From Frondihabitans australicus (GTDB lineage: Bacteria; Actinomycetota; Actinomycetes; Actinomycetales; Microbacteriaceae): a DNA stretch of 64,000 nucleotides. Location: positions 1,302,001 to 1,366,000 of the forward strand of contig NZ_RBKS01000001.1 in NCBI RefSeq assembly GCF_003634555.1, written 5' to 3'. The position numbers and the translations under genes are program-made. Shown here in pieces: positions 21,342 to 30,453 of this stretch. The notes under the pieces were generated by a model, which saw nothing but the letters and a program-made list of their open reading frames with translations, was not told the origin of the DNA and did not search any database. Within the stretch, counting starts at the first letter, position 1; every line of letters begins with the position of its first letter.

Positions 21342-21605
21342 GTGAAGACCTTCGACGAACTGTACGCAGAGCTGAGCCTCAAGGTGCGCGAGCGCCCCGA
21401 GGGCTCCGGCACCGTCAAGGAGTTCGACGGCGGCGTGCACCAGATCGGCAAGAAGATCGTCGAGGAGGCCGCCGAGGTGTGGATGGCCGCCGAGTACCAG
21501 AGCGACGACGAGTGCGCCGAAGAGATGTCGCAGCTGCTCTACCACGTGCAGGTGATGATGCTCGCGCGCGGCCTCACGCCGGCCGACCTCTACCGACATC
21601 TGTGA
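21342..21605 (+). CDS. hisE: phosphoribosyl-ATP pyrophosphohydrolase
   Basis: 87 aa, a single-domain MazG-type HisE performing the second step of histidine synthesis. The acidic helix pair [16 protein letters not shown] (about residues 37-52) and [19 protein letters not shown] (about residues 57-75) hold the Mg-binding Glu and Asp residues. hisG follows after 50 nt, the usual actinobacterial hisE-hisG pair. Confidence 0.95.
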   Translation: MKTFDELYAELSLKVRERPEGSGTVKEFDGGVHQIGKKIVEEAAEVWMAAEYQSDDECAEEMSQLLYHVQVMMLARGLTPADLYRHL

Positions 21606-21655
21606 GCTGAGACCCCCACCTCGCTCACCTCCCACAGATCGGCACCCACGAACCC

Positions 21656-22495
21656 ATGCTCCGCGTCGCAGTCCCCAACAAGGGCTCCCTCTCCGAGACC
21701 GCAGGCCAGATGCTCTCCGAGGCCGGCTATTCCGGCCGCCGCGACCCCAAGTCGCTCTACCTCGCCGACGAGCGCAACGGCGTCGAGTTCTTCTACCTCC
21801 GCCCGCGCGACATCGCGACCTACGTCGGCTCCGGCGCCCTCGACGTCGGCATCACCGGCCGCGACCTCCTGCTCGACTCCGGCTCGACGGCCAGAGAGGC
21901 CACCGCGCTCGACTTCGGCTCGTCGACCTTCCGCTTCGCTGGGCCCGCCGGCCGGTTCTCCGAGCTGAGCGACCTCCAGGGCCTCCGGATCGCGACGAGC
22001 TACGCCGGGCTCGTCGGCGACTTCCTCGCCAAGCACGGCGTCACGGCGACGCTCGTGTCGCTCGACGGCGCGGTCGAGAGCGCCGTGCAGCTCGGCGTGG
22101 CCGACGCGATCGCCGACGTCGTCGAGACGGGCACGACGCTCCGGGCGGCCGGCCTCGAGATCTTCGGCCCCGTGATCCTGAAGTCCACCGCCGTCCTCAT
22201 CACCTCGCGCGACGACGTGCCCGGCCTCGACGTGCTGCAGCGTCGTCTTCACGGCGTCCTCGTGGCCCGGCAGTACGTGATGATGGACTACGACCTCCCG
22301 GTCCGCCTGCTCGACGAGGCCACGCGCATCGCGCCCGGCATCGAGTCGCCCACGGTCGCGCCGCTGCACGACCCCGAGTGGGCCGCCGTCCGCGTCATGG
22401 TGCCGCGCGCCGACACCAACCAGATCATGGACGCCCTGTACGAGATCGGCGCCCGGGCCATCCTGGTGACGCCCATCCACGCCGCGAGGCTGTGA
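21656..22495 (+). CDS. hisG: ATP phosphoribosyltransferase (long form)
   Basis: 279 aa, the long HisG with its own C-terminal ACT-like regulatory domain for histidine feedback (about residues 205-279), so no HisZ is needed. Catalyses ATP plus PRPP to phosphoribosyl-ATP, the first step of the pathway. The opening [20 protein letters not shown] and the PRPP-binding [14 protein letters not shown] (about residues 155-168) are clear. It has no good ribosome site, so coupling to hisE or an unusual initiation is likely. Confidence 0.96.
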   Translation: MLRVAVPNKGSLSETAGQMLSEAGYSGRRDPKSLYLADERNGVEFFYLRPRDIATYVGSGALDVGITGRDLLLDSGSTAREATALDFGSSTFRFAGPAGRFSELSDLQGLRIATSYAGLVGDFLAKHGVTATLVSLDGAVESAVQLGVADAIADVVETGTTLRAAGLEIFGPVILKSTAVLITSRDDVPGLDVLQRRLHGVLVARQYVMMDYDLPVRLLDEATRIAPGIESPTVAPLHDPEWAAVRVMVPRADTNQIMDALYEIGARAILVTPIHAARL

Positions 22496-22497
22496 CC

Positions 22498-23292
22498 ATG
22501 GGCGCAGGAGCAGACGAGAGCCGCACCCACGCAGGCCTCGCCGTCCGCGTGATCCCCTGCCTCGACGTCGCCGCCGGGCGCGTCGTCAAGGGCGTGAACT
22601 TCCTGAACCTCCGCGACGCCGGCGACCCGGTCGAGCTGGCGAAGACGTACTACGAGCAGGGCGCCGACGAGATCACGTTCCTCGACGTCACGGCGACGGT
22701 CGAGGAGCGCGCGACGATGTACGAGGTCGTAGCTCAGACGGCCGAGCAGGTGTTCATCCCGCTGACCGTGGGCGGGGGAGTCCGCTCGACCGACGACGTC
22801 GCCCGGCTCCAGGCGTCCGGCGCCGACAAGGTCGGCGTGAACAGCGCCGCGATCGCCCGCCCCGCCCTCGTCACCGAGATCGCGGACCGCTTCGGCGCCC
22901 AGTGCGTCGTGCTGTCGCTCGACGTCAAGCGATCCGAGCGCATGCCGTCCGGCTTCGTCGTGACCACCCACGGCGGCCGCACCGAGACCGACATCGACGC
23001 AATCGCATGGGCTCGTGAGGCGATCGAGCGCGGGGCCGGAGAACTGCTGGTCAACTCGATCGACGCCGACGGCACGAAGCAGGGCTACGACCTCGAGCTC
23101 GTCGCGCTCATGCGCGAGAACAGCACTGTGCCGGTGATCGCCTCGGGCGGCGCCGGGTCGCTCGACGACTTCGCTCCGGCGATCCGGGCGGGCGCCGATG
23201 CTGTGCTCGCGGCGAGTGTGTTCCACAATGGAGAGCTGACGATCGGCGAGGTCAAGCGATCCCTCGCCCAATCGGGCGCCGTGGTCCGCTGA
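22498..23292 (+). CDS. hisF: imidazole glycerol phosphate synthase subunit HisF
   Basis: 264-aa (beta/alpha)8 cyclase that, with HisH, forms imidazole glycerol phosphate and AICAR. Catalytic Asp residues are in [15 protein letters not shown] (about residues 18-32) and [16 protein letters not shown] (about residues 182-197); phosphate-binding TVGGGVRS and ASGGAGSL are intact. It starts 2 nt after hisG. hisH, hisA, hisB, hisC and hisD are not in the window. Confidence 0.96.
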   Translation: MGAGADESRTHAGLAVRVIPCLDVAAGRVVKGVNFLNLRDAGDPVELAKTYYEQGADEITFLDVTATVEERATMYEVVAQTAEQVFIPLTVGGGVRSTDDVARLQASGADKVGVNSAAIARPALVTEIADRFGAQCVVLSLDVKRSERMPSGFVVTTHGGRTETDIDAIAWAREAIERGAGELLVNSIDADGTKQGYDLELVALMRENSTVPVIASGGAGSLDDFAPAIRAGADAVLAASVFHNGELTIGEVKRSLAQSGAVVR

Positions 23293-23338
23293 CCGCGGGC
23301 CCTCGCCACGCAGAGAACGACACGAGAGAAGACGACAG

Positions 23339-23737
23339 ATGACCACCGAGCAGCCGCTCACTCGCGAGACCGTGGAGGCCGTCGTCGAACGGGCCGCGTT
23401 CGACGCGAAGGGGCTCCTGCCCGCGATCATCCAGGAGGAGTCCACGAAGGACGTCCTCATGATGGGATGGATGGATGCCGAGGCGCTCCGCCGCACACTG
23501 ACCGAGGGTCGAGTCACCTTCTGGTCGCGGTCGCGCCAGGAGTACTGGCGCAAGGGCGACACCTCCGGACACTTTCAGTACGTCCGCGGTGCCGCCCTCG
23601 ACTGCGACGGTGACACCCTCCTGGTGACCGTCGACCAGGTCGGAGCCGCGTGCCACACCGGTGAGCACGCCTGCTTCGACGTCGACCCTCTCTCCCCTCA
23701 GATCGGCTCTCGAAATGACCACCTCGTCCATGACTGA
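23339..23737 (+). CDS. hisI: phosphoribosyl-AMP cyclohydrolase
   Basis: 132 aa, the stand-alone cyclohydrolase. Motifs are [15 protein letters not shown] (about residues 40-54), [19 protein letters not shown] (about residues 60-78) and the Zn/Mg-binding DCDGDTLL and [10 protein letters not shown] (about residues 90-120), with the expected Asp and Cys residues. Its 3' end overlaps trpE by 23 nt (or 8 nt if trpE starts at 23730), tying histidine and tryptophan genes into one transcript. Confidence 0.95.
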   Translation: MTTEQPLTRETVEAVVERAAFDAKGLLPAIIQEESTKDVLMMGWMDAEALRRTLTEGRVTFWSRSRQEYWRKGDTSGHFQYVRGAALDCDGDTLLVTVDQVGAACHTGEHACFDVDPLSPQIGSRNDHLVHD

Positions 23738-25310
23738 CGGCTCCACCCCCGCTCCCTCCGCGACGACCGCGCCTGCCGCGCCGGCCGAGCCCCGCACCAC
23801 CACCCGCGCCGAGTTCGACGCGCTCCTCGACGGCCACCGCGTCGTCCCTGTGCTCCGCGCCCTCTTCGCCGACGGCGAGACGCCCGTCGGCATCTACCGG
23901 AAGCTCGCCGAAGGCAGGCCGGGCACCTTCCTGCTCGAATCCGCCGAGCAGGGCGGCATCTGGAGCCGCTACTCGTTCGTCGGCGTGTCGTCGTTCGGCG
24001 TCCTGACGACCGCCGGCCCCCGCGCCGAGAGCACCTGGATCGACTACGGCATGAGCGCAGAGCGCGCCCTGGGCGGCGCGACGGGCGCACCGCTCGACGT
24101 CCTCTCGGCGCTCCACGAGCGCTGGAAGACCCCGGCGATGCCCGGCTTCCCCCCGCTGACCGGCGGCCTCGTCGGCTTCATCGGCTGGGAGACCGTGCGG
24201 CAGCTCGAGAACCTCCCCGACGCGCCGCCCGCCGAGTTCGAGGTGCCCGTCCAGGCACTGAGCTTCGCCTCCGAGCTTGTCGTCATCGACCATCGCACGG
24301 GCACCGCGTTCCTCATCGCGACCGCCCTCAACGACGGCGCCGACGACGCCGACACGCTGTGGGAGGGCGCGCAGCGTCAGCTCGACGAGCTCCAGCGACG
24401 CCTGGCGCAGCCGACCGAGACGTTCCTCGCCGACATCGACATGACGATCGAGCCGCAGCCGGTCCGCCGCTCGACCGACGACGACTACGCCGAGGCGATC
24501 CGCCGCTCGAAGGAGCACATCCACGACGGCGACGTCTTCCAGGTCGTCATCTCGCAGCGCTTCGACCACGAGCTCACCGCGTCGCCGATCGACGTCTACC
24601 GGGTGCTCCGCACGCTCAATCCGAGCCCGTACATGTACCTCGTGAGCCTCGAAGGCACGGACGGCACCCCGTACGCGATCGTCGGCTCGTCGCCCGAGGC
24701 CCTGGTGAAGGTCGCCGGCACGCGCGTCTACTCGCACCCGATCGCCGGGTCGAAGCCGCGCGGCGAGACCCCCGAGGCCGACGTCGCGCTGGCCGCGGCG
24801 CTCGAGGGCGACGACAAGGAGCGCGCCGAGCACCTCATGCTCGTCGACCTGGCCCGCAACGACCTCCTGAAGGTCTGCGTGCCCGGAACCGTCGAGGTGA
24901 CCGAGTTCATGCACGTCGAGCGCTTCAGCCACATCATGCACCTGGTCTCCAGCGTCGAGGGCGACCTCACCCCGGGCAAGAACGCCATCGACGCCTTCCG
25001 CGCGACGTTCCCGGCGGGCACGCTCTCGGGCGCGCCGAAGCCGCGTGCCCTCGAGATCATCGACGCGCTCGAACCCGCGCGCCGCGGCGTCTACGGCGGG
25101 GTCGTCGGCTACTTCGACTTCGCCGGCTCGGCCGACGTCGCGATCGCGATCCGCACCGTGCTCCTGCAGCCCGGCATCGCCCGTGTCCAGGCCGGCGCCG
25201 GACTCGTCGCCGACTCCGACCCCGTCGCCGAGAACCAGGAGGCACGCAACAAGGCCGCCGCGCCCCTCCGCGCGGTCGCCGTCGCCAATGCCATGAAGGG
25301 CCTGCACTGA
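23715..25310 (+). CDS. trpE: anthranilate synthase component I
   Basis: 531 aa from ATG 23715 (ATG 23730 is equally possible; neither has a strong ribosome site). Converts chorismate and ammonia or glutamine to anthranilate. The tryptophan feedback motif LLES (about residue 73), [23 protein letters not shown] and [15 protein letters not shown] (about residues 345-359) are present. trpG and trpD are absent here and must lie elsewhere. No Trp-rich leader peptide is visible upstream because the start lies inside hisI. Confidence 0.95.
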   Translation: MTTSSMTDGSTPAPSATTAPAAPAEPRTTTRAEFDALLDGHRVVPVLRALFADGETPVGIYRKLAEGRPGTFLLESAEQGGIWSRYSFVGVSSFGVLTTAGPRAESTWIDYGMSAERALGGATGAPLDVLSALHERWKTPAMPGFPPLTGGLVGFIGWETVRQLENLPDAPPAEFEVPVQALSFASELVVIDHRTGTAFLIATALNDGADDADTLWEGAQRQLDELQRRLAQPTETFLADIDMTIEPQPVRRSTDDDYAEAIRRSKEHIHDGDVFQVVISQRFDHELTASPIDVYRVLRTLNPSPYMYLVSLEGTDGTPYAIVGSSPEALVKVAGTRVYSHPIAGSKPRGETPEADVALAAALEGDDKERAEHLMLVDLARNDLLKVCVPGTVEVTEFMHVERFSHIMHLVSSVEGDLTPGKNAIDAFRATFPAGTLSGAPKPRALEIIDALEPARRGVYGGVVGYFDFAGSADVAIAIRTVLLQPGIARVQAGAGLVADSDPVAENQEARNKAAAPLRAVAVANAMKGLH

Positions 25311-26014
25311 TGTCTTCCGAGGGCGCTCCGGCCGACGGGCTTCCCGATCCTGCGACCGCAGGATCCGAGACGCCGACCGACCGAGACGCCGATCGCGCCG
25401 CGACCCGCCCGGGCCGCCGCCTCCGGCTCTACTCGATCCTCATCGGCCTCGCCCTCTCGGGCGTGGTCTTCCTCGCCTACAGCCAGACCTGGTTCTCGCT
25501 CGACGTGTCGAGCCCGCAGGGCGGCGACAGCACGGTGACCGTCGCGGGCAGCGCGGCGGGCGCCGCGCTGTCGGCGCTCGCTCTGGCCGGGCTGGCGCTG
25601 TTCTGCGCGATCACGATCGCCGGGCGGGTGTTCCGCGTGATCCTGGGTGCCCTCGAGGTGGTCCTGGGCGGCTGCGTCGTCCTCGCGGCGGGGCTCGGCA
25701 TCGGCGACCCGGTGAAGGCCTCCGAGACGTCGATCACGAACGTCACCGGCGTGAGCGGCACGGCCTCGGTGCGCGCTCTCGTCCAGAGCCACTCGATGAC
25801 CGCGTGGCCGATCGTCGCCGTCGCAGCCGGCGTGGCGATGGCCGTTCTGGGCGTCGCCGTCGTCGTGACCTCGCGCCGATGGCCCACCGGGAGCCAGCGC
25901 CGATACCAGGCGATCCGCGTGGTCGACGCAGCCGCGCCGACCGACCCCGTGGTCGCGTGGGACACCCTCTCGACCGGCGCCGACCCGACGGCCGAGCCCG
26001 GCGACAACCGATAG
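25310..26014 (+). CDS. Trp-biosynthesis-associated membrane protein
   Basis: 234 aa, matching in position and layout the conserved actinobacterial protein found after trpE (TIGR02234-like). Four membrane helices are visible: LYSILIGLALSGVVFLAYSQ, AGAALSALALAGLALFCA, VILGALEVVLGGCVVLAAG and PIVAVAAGVAMAVLGVAVVV, with an SQTWF motif after the first and a periplasmic loop between helices 3 and 4. The start overlaps the trpE stop (TGATG). Biochemical role unknown. Confidence 0.88.
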   Translation: MSSEGAPADGLPDPATAGSETPTDRDADRAATRPGRRLRLYSILIGLALSGVVFLAYSQTWFSLDVSSPQGGDSTVTVAGSAAGAALSALALAGLALFCAITIAGRVFRVILGALEVVLGGCVVLAAGLGIGDPVKASETSITNVTGVSGTASVRALVQSHSMTAWPIVAVAAGVAMAVLGVAVVVTSRRWPTGSQRRYQAIRVVDAAAPTDPVVAWDTLSTGADPTAEPGDNR

Positions 26015-26017
26015 ACT
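26012..26017 (+). promoter_or_regulatory. -10 box for the small membrane gene and trpCBA
   Basis: TAGACT at the end of the preceding gene. Transcription start is predicted near 26024, with a short leader containing AAGGAG. Confidence 0.45.
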
Positions 26018-26045
26018 CATTTCACCCCGTGATACAAGGAGCACC

Positions 26046-26321
26046 GTGAGCACGCAGACGACCAACGACGCAGGCCTCGCCCAGGCGAGCCAGCACCACG
26101 AAGAGCACGACGCCGAGGGCAACTCGATCGCCGCGTGGACGGCCGTCGTCATCATGCTCGTCGGCTTCGCCTTCGGCACCATCGCCTTCTGCGCCGCGAT
26201 CCCGGCGCTCGTCTGGGTCGGAGCAGCCATCCTCGTGATCGGACCGATCGTGGGTGGCATCCTGAAGAAGATGGGCTACGGCGTGGGCGGTCACCGCTAC
26301 GTGCCGAAAGCGCACAACTAG
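26046..26321 (+). CDS. small trp-operon membrane protein (HGxxPAAW-type position)
   Basis: 91 aa from GTG 26046, with AAGGAG about 6 nt upstream. It has an acidic/His N-terminus (SQHHEEHDAEG), two helices (TAVVIMLVGFAFGTIAFCAA and VWVGAAILVIGPIVGGIL) and a basic tail KKMGYGVGGHRY. It occupies the slot of the small HGxxPAAW proteins between trpE and trpC in Actinobacteria. Here the motif reads EGNSIAAW, so only part is kept. It overlaps trpC by 1 nt. Function unknown. Confidence 0.85.
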   Translation: MSTQTTNDAGLAQASQHHEEHDAEGNSIAAWTAVVIMLVGFAFGTIAFCAAIPALVWVGAAILVIGPIVGGILKKMGYGVGGHRYVPKAHN

Positions 26322-27094
26322 TGCTCGACGACCTCTTCGCGGGCGCGGCCGCCGACGCCGAGGCCCGCCGCTCCCTCGTCTCCCTGGCCGACGTCGAGCG
26401 CGCCGCACTGGCACGCCCGGCGGCCCTCGACGCACGCGCCGCGCTGCAGCCCGCCGACCAGGTGAAGATCATCGCCGAGGTGAAGCGCGCGAGTCCGTCC
26501 CGCGGTCCCCTCTCGGCGATCCCCGACCCCGCCTCGCTCGCCCTCTCGTACGAGACCGGCGGCGCCAGCGCGATCAGCGTGCTGACCGAGGGGCGCAAGT
26601 TCAAGGGCACGCTCGGCGACCTCGAGGCCGTCCGCGAGGTCGTCTCGGTGCCCGTCCTGCGCAAGGACTTCATCTCCGAGCCGTACCAGGTGTTCGAGGC
26701 CCGTGCCGCGGGCGCCGACCTCGTGCTCCTCATCGTGGCGGGCCTCGACCAGAAGACCCTCGTCGAACTCCACGAGCTCGTCCAGCAGCTCGGGATGACC
26801 GCCCTCATCGAGACGCACTCCGCCGACGAGGTCGTCCGCGGCCTCGACGCGGGCGCCGCGGTCCTCGGCGTGAACGCCCGCGATCTCACCACCTTCGAGC
26901 TCGACCAAGACCTCTTCGGCTCCCTGGCCGACAGCATCCCGTCCGGCGTCGTCCGCGTGGCCGAATCCGCCGTGAAGGCGCCGGCCGACGTCGCGCACTA
27001 CCGCCGCGCCGGGGCCGACGTCGTGCTCGTGGGCGAGGCCCTCGTCACGCACGGCGACCCGGTCGACGCCCTCACCGCCTTCCTGGAGGTCTGA
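26321..27094 (+). CDS. trpC: indole-3-glycerol phosphate synthase
   Basis: 257 aa from GTG 26321, overlapping the previous stop by 1 nt. Closes CdRP to indole-3-glycerol phosphate. The catalytic Lys lies in [13 protein letters not shown] (about residues 50-62); VLRKDFI (about residues 111-117), LIETHS and VAESAV complete the active site. It is a monofunctional enzyme, without a trpF fusion. Confidence 0.96.
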   Translation: MLDDLFAGAAADAEARRSLVSLADVERAALARPAALDARAALQPADQVKIIAEVKRASPSRGPLSAIPDPASLALSYETGGASAISVLTEGRKFKGTLGDLEAVREVVSVPVLRKDFISEPYQVFEARAAGADLVLLIVAGLDQKTLVELHELVQQLGMTALIETHSADEVVRGLDAGAAVLGVNARDLTTFELDQDLFGSLADSIPSGVVRVAESAVKAPADVAHYRRAGADVVLVGEALVTHGDPVDALTAFLEV

Positions 27095-27095
27095 C

Positions 27096-28307
27096 ATGGC
27101 CCTGCGCGACGCAGTCGGTCCGTACTTCGGCGACTTCGGCGGGCGCTTCGTCCCCGAATCCCTCGTCGCCGCCCTCGACGAGCTCGACGCCGCCTACCGC
27201 GAGGCCGCCGTCGACCCCGAGTTCCAAGCCGAGCTCGCCGGTCTGCACGCGACCTACACCGGGCGGCCGTCGATCATCACCGACGTGCCGCGGTTCGCCG
27301 AGCACGCCGGCGGGGCGCGCATCCTGCTGAAACGGGAAGACCTGAACCACACCGGCAGCCACAAGATCAACAACGTGCTCGGGCAGGCCCTTCTCGCCCG
27401 GAAGCTCGGCAAGACCCGCCTCATCGCCGAGACCGGCGCCGGTCAGCACGGCGTGGCGACCGCCACGGCCGCGGCGCTCTTCGGCATGGAGTGCGTCGTC
27501 TACATGGGCGAGGTCGACACCGAGCGGCAGGCGCTGAACGTGGCCCGCATGCGCCTCCTCGGCGCCGAGGTCGTCGCGGTCAAGACCGGCTCGCGGACCC
27601 TGAAAGACGCCATCAACGACGCCCTGCGCGACTGGGTCGCCTCCGTCGAGACCACGCACTACGTGCTCGGCACGGTCGCGGGGCCGCACCCGTTCCCGAC
27701 GATGGTGCGCGACTTCCACAAGATCATCGGCGAGGAGGCGCGGCAGCAGGTCCTCGACCTCACCGGCGCGCTTCCCGACATCGTCACCGCCTGCATCGGC
27801 GGCGGCTCGAACGCCATGGGCATCTTCGACGCGTTCCTCGACGACGAGGGCGTCGAGCTCTACGGCTTCGAGGCCGGCGGCGAGGGGATCGAGACCGGTC
27901 GCCACGCGTCGTCGATCACGCTGGGCCGCACCGGCGTCCTGCAGGGCGCGCGGTCGTATCTCATGCAGGACGAAGACGGCCAGACCGTCGAGAGCCACTC
28001 CATCTCGGCGGGCCTCGACTACCCGGCCGTCGGCCCCGAGCACGCCTGGCTGGCCTCGATCGGCCGCGCGACCTACGAGCCGGTCACCGACGTCGAGGCG
28101 ATGGAGGCGTTCCGCCTCCTCACCCGCACCGAGGGCATCATCCCCGCCATCGAGTCGTCGCACGCCCTCGCCGGCGCCCTGCGCCTCGGGCGCGACCGCG
28201 GGCCGGGCACCACGATCCTGGTCTCGCTGAGCGGCCGCGGCGACAAGGACGTCGCGACCGCCAGCCGCTACTTCGGCATCCTCGACGAAGGGGCGAGCCA
28301 GCTGTGA
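27096..28307 (+). CDS. trpB: tryptophan synthase beta subunit
   Basis: 403 aa. Condenses indole and serine using PLP. The PLP Lys is in [13 protein letters not shown] (about residues 85-97), the catalytic Glu in [11 protein letters not shown] (about residues 110-120) and the phosphate loop is [10 protein letters not shown] (about residues 231-240). It starts 1 nt after trpC and overlaps trpA by GTGA. Confidence 0.98.
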   Translation: MALRDAVGPYFGDFGGRFVPESLVAALDELDAAYREAAVDPEFQAELAGLHATYTGRPSIITDVPRFAEHAGGARILLKREDLNHTGSHKINNVLGQALLARKLGKTRLIAETGAGQHGVATATAAALFGMECVVYMGEVDTERQALNVARMRLLGAEVVAVKTGSRTLKDAINDALRDWVASVETTHYVLGTVAGPHPFPTMVRDFHKIIGEEARQQVLDLTGALPDIVTACIGGGSNAMGIFDAFLDDEGVELYGFEAGGEGIETGRHASSITLGRTGVLQGARSYLMQDEDGQTVESHSISAGLDYPAVGPEHAWLASIGRATYEPVTDVEAMEAFRLLTRTEGIIPAIESSHALAGALRLGRDRGPGTTILVSLSGRGDKDVATASRYFGILDEGASQL

Positions 28308-29119
28308 CCCTCGAGTTCACCCCCGACACCCGCCCCAGCAAGGTCTCGTCGGCCATCCGTGCCCGGAAGGACGCCGGGTCGGGCGCCGTCATCGGCTACC
28401 TCCCCGCGGGCTTCCCCGACCTCTCGACGAGCATCGACGCCGCCGTCACCCTGGCGACAAACGGCATCGACGTCATCGAGCTCGGCCTGCCGTACTCCGA
28501 CCCCGTGATGGACGGCCCGGTCATCCAGGCGGCCACGCAGAAGGCCCTCGCCGGCGGCTTCCGCGTGCGCCAGGTCTTCGAGGCGGTCCGCGAGATCACG
28601 TCGCAGACCAGCGTTCCCGTCGTGGTGATGACCTACTGGAACCCGGTCACGCAGTTCGGCGCGCAGCGTTTCGCCGACGCGCTGGCCGAGGCCGGGGGAG
28701 CAGGGCTCATCACGCCCGACCTGATCCCCGACGAGGCCTCCGAGTGGATCGAGGCGGCCACGAACGCCGACCTCGACCGCGTCTTCCTCGCCGCTCCGTC
28801 GTCGAGCGAGGCGCGCCTCCGCCAGGCCGTGGCGGCCAGCCGAGGCTTCGTCTACACGGTCTCCACGATGGGCATCACCGGTGCGCGCGCCGACGTCGAC
28901 GCCGCCGCCGCGACTCTCGTCGGCCGACTCCGCGAGGTGGGCGTCGAGAACGCCTGCGTGGGGCTCGGCATCTCGACCGCGCAGCAGGTCCGCGAGGTCC
29001 TCGAGTACGCGGACGGCGCCATCATCGGCTCCGCGTTCGTCCGCGCCCTGTCCGACGGCGGCACCGCGCGACTGGCCGAGGTCGCCGCCGATTTGGCTTC
29101 CGGCGCTAAAGTCTCCTAG
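28304..29119 (+). CDS. trpA: tryptophan synthase alpha subunit
   Basis: 271 aa. Cleaves indole-3-glycerol phosphate and passes indole to TrpB. The catalytic Glu is in [15 protein letters not shown] (about residues 62-76, also holding the Asp); [12 protein letters not shown] and the late LGISTAQQV bind phosphate. Translation is coupled to trpB through a 4-nt overlap. Confidence 0.97.
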   Translation: MTLEFTPDTRPSKVSSAIRARKDAGSGAVIGYLPAGFPDLSTSIDAAVTLATNGIDVIELGLPYSDPVMDGPVIQAATQKALAGGFRVRQVFEAVREITSQTSVPVVVMTYWNPVTQFGAQRFADALAEAGGAGLITPDLIPDEASEWIEAATNADLDRVFLAAPSSSEARLRQAVAASRGFVYTVSTMGITGARADVDAAAATLVGRLREVGVENACVGLGISTAQQVREVLEYADGAIIGSAFVRALSDGGTARLAEVAADLASGAKVS

Positions 29120-29176
29120 CGTCGGTACGACGTCAGCACTCTCGTCACGTCCGTTTTCCCCGAAAGGCTCCTGCCT

Positions 29177-30208
29177 GTGTCGTTGCCCCTCGCCCCCCTC
29201 GGGCTCAGCATTCCCAGCCCGTCGAGCGCGTGGCAGTACCTCGATCTCACGGCGATCTACAACGACATCTTCCACCAGAACGCGACTTTCGACGTCCGCA
29301 TCCACATGTACGCGATCTGCATCCTCGCCGGCATCGTGGCGGCCGTGCTCTTCACGAACGCCCGCCTCAACCGACGCGGTGCCGAGCGCTGGGTCATCAT
29401 CGACCTCGCCATCTGGTGCGTCCCGTTCGGCATCGTGGGCGGCCGCATCTTCCACGTGGTGACGCACACCGACGACTACTTCGGCCCCGGCAAGAACTGG
29501 GTCACGATCTTCTACGTCTGGGAGGGCGGGCTCGCCATCTTCGGCGCCCTCATCTTCGGCGCGATCGGCGCCTGGCTCGGCTGCCGACAGACCGGCATCC
29601 GCTTCTGGGTGTTCGTCGACGCCCTCGTCCCCGGCCTCATGCTCGCGCAGGCCTTCGGCCGCCTCGGCAACTACTTCAACGTCGAGCTCTACGGCACGCC
29701 GACCACGCTGCCGTGGGGCCTCCAGGTGCCGTCGTCGAACGCGGCGTACCCGGTGGGCCTGCCCGCCGGCACGCTGTTCCACCCGACGTTCGCCTACGAG
29801 ATCCTCTGGAACCTCTTCGGCCTGTTCGTCATCCTCCTGATCAACAAGAACGTCAAGCTCGAGTGGGGCAAGACCTTCGCCCTCTACCTCGTCTGGTACG
29901 GCTCGGGCCGCATGTGGTTCGAGTCGATCCGGACCGACTACAGCGACGTCTTCTTCGGCCTCCGCACCAACGTGTGGGCGGCGATGGGCGCCGTCGTGCT
30001 GGGCATCATCATCTTCCTCGTGCAGTCGAGGCGTCACACCGGCCTCGTGCCGAGCGCCTACGCTCCGGGCCGCGGCCCGAACGAGGCGGGGTTCCAGCCC
30101 GTCATCACCGGTGAGGTCGACCACCCTGAGGTAGACTCGTCTGGCGACCTCGCGGGCGACGACGACGATGCCGACGAAGTCGCACCCGCCACAGCCCTGC
30201 ACCGCTAG
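29177..30208 (+). CDS. lgt: prolipoprotein diacylglyceryl transferase
   Basis: 343-aa polytopic membrane enzyme that transfers diacylglycerol from phosphatidylglycerol to the lipobox Cys of prolipoproteins. About seven helices are visible; the signature AFGRLGNYFNVELYG (about residues 158-172) and GGRIFHV are present. The last ~50 residues are a hydrophilic acidic tail (GDDDDADEV) absent from shorter homologues. AAAGG lies about 10 nt before GTG 29177. It sits between trpA and gltB, a common actinobacterial position. Confidence 0.95.
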   Translation: MSLPLAPLGLSIPSPSSAWQYLDLTAIYNDIFHQNATFDVRIHMYAICILAGIVAAVLFTNARLNRRGAERWVIIDLAIWCVPFGIVGGRIFHVVTHTDDYFGPGKNWVTIFYVWEGGLAIFGALIFGAIGAWLGCRQTGIRFWVFVDALVPGLMLAQAFGRLGNYFNVELYGTPTTLPWGLQVPSSNAAYPVGLPAGTLFHPTFAYEILWNLFGLFVILLINKNVKLEWGKTFALYLVWYGSGRMWFESIRTDYSDVFFGLRTNVWAAMGAVVLGIIIFLVQSRRHTGLVPSAYAPGRGPNEAGFQPVITGEVDHPEVDSSGDLAGDDDDADEVAPATALHR

Positions 30209-30225
30209 CACGACACGCATCACCA

Positions 30226-30253
30226 CCGCCGGGGCCTGACCACCGGCCCGCGG
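30226..30253 (+). terminator. imperfect hairpin after lgt
   Basis: CCGC plus GGGCC arms pair with GGCCC and GCGG around a short loop, with a 2-nt bulge. No T run follows, so termination is uncertain. Confidence 0.35.
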
Positions 30254-30397
30254 TTCGCACCACCTCTCGCTCCGCACACAGACCGAGAGCACACATCGTC
30301 TGTCTCCGCCACGACCCCGGCCACCAGACGACTGCCAGAGGCACTCGATTTCCTGTCGGGTCGACCTGAAACGGGCCAGAGACGCCCCGCCCTGCAT

Positions 30398-30403
30398 TAG
30401 TTT
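30398..30403 (+). promoter_or_regulatory. possible -10 box of gltB
   Basis: TAGTTT in a locally AT-rich patch (30395-30411) of an otherwise GC-rich 245-bp gap between lgt and gltB. The remainder of that gap shows only the hairpin noted above. Confidence 0.35.
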
Positions 30404-30453
30404 TCGTCTTACCTCCCTCTCAGGGCGGTTCCACATCGCGAGGACGGATCGAC

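Noticed and set aside
23600-23730. Trp attenuator or leader peptide before trpE
   Set aside because: The region is hisI coding sequence and contains no run of Trp codons or terminator/antiterminator pair.
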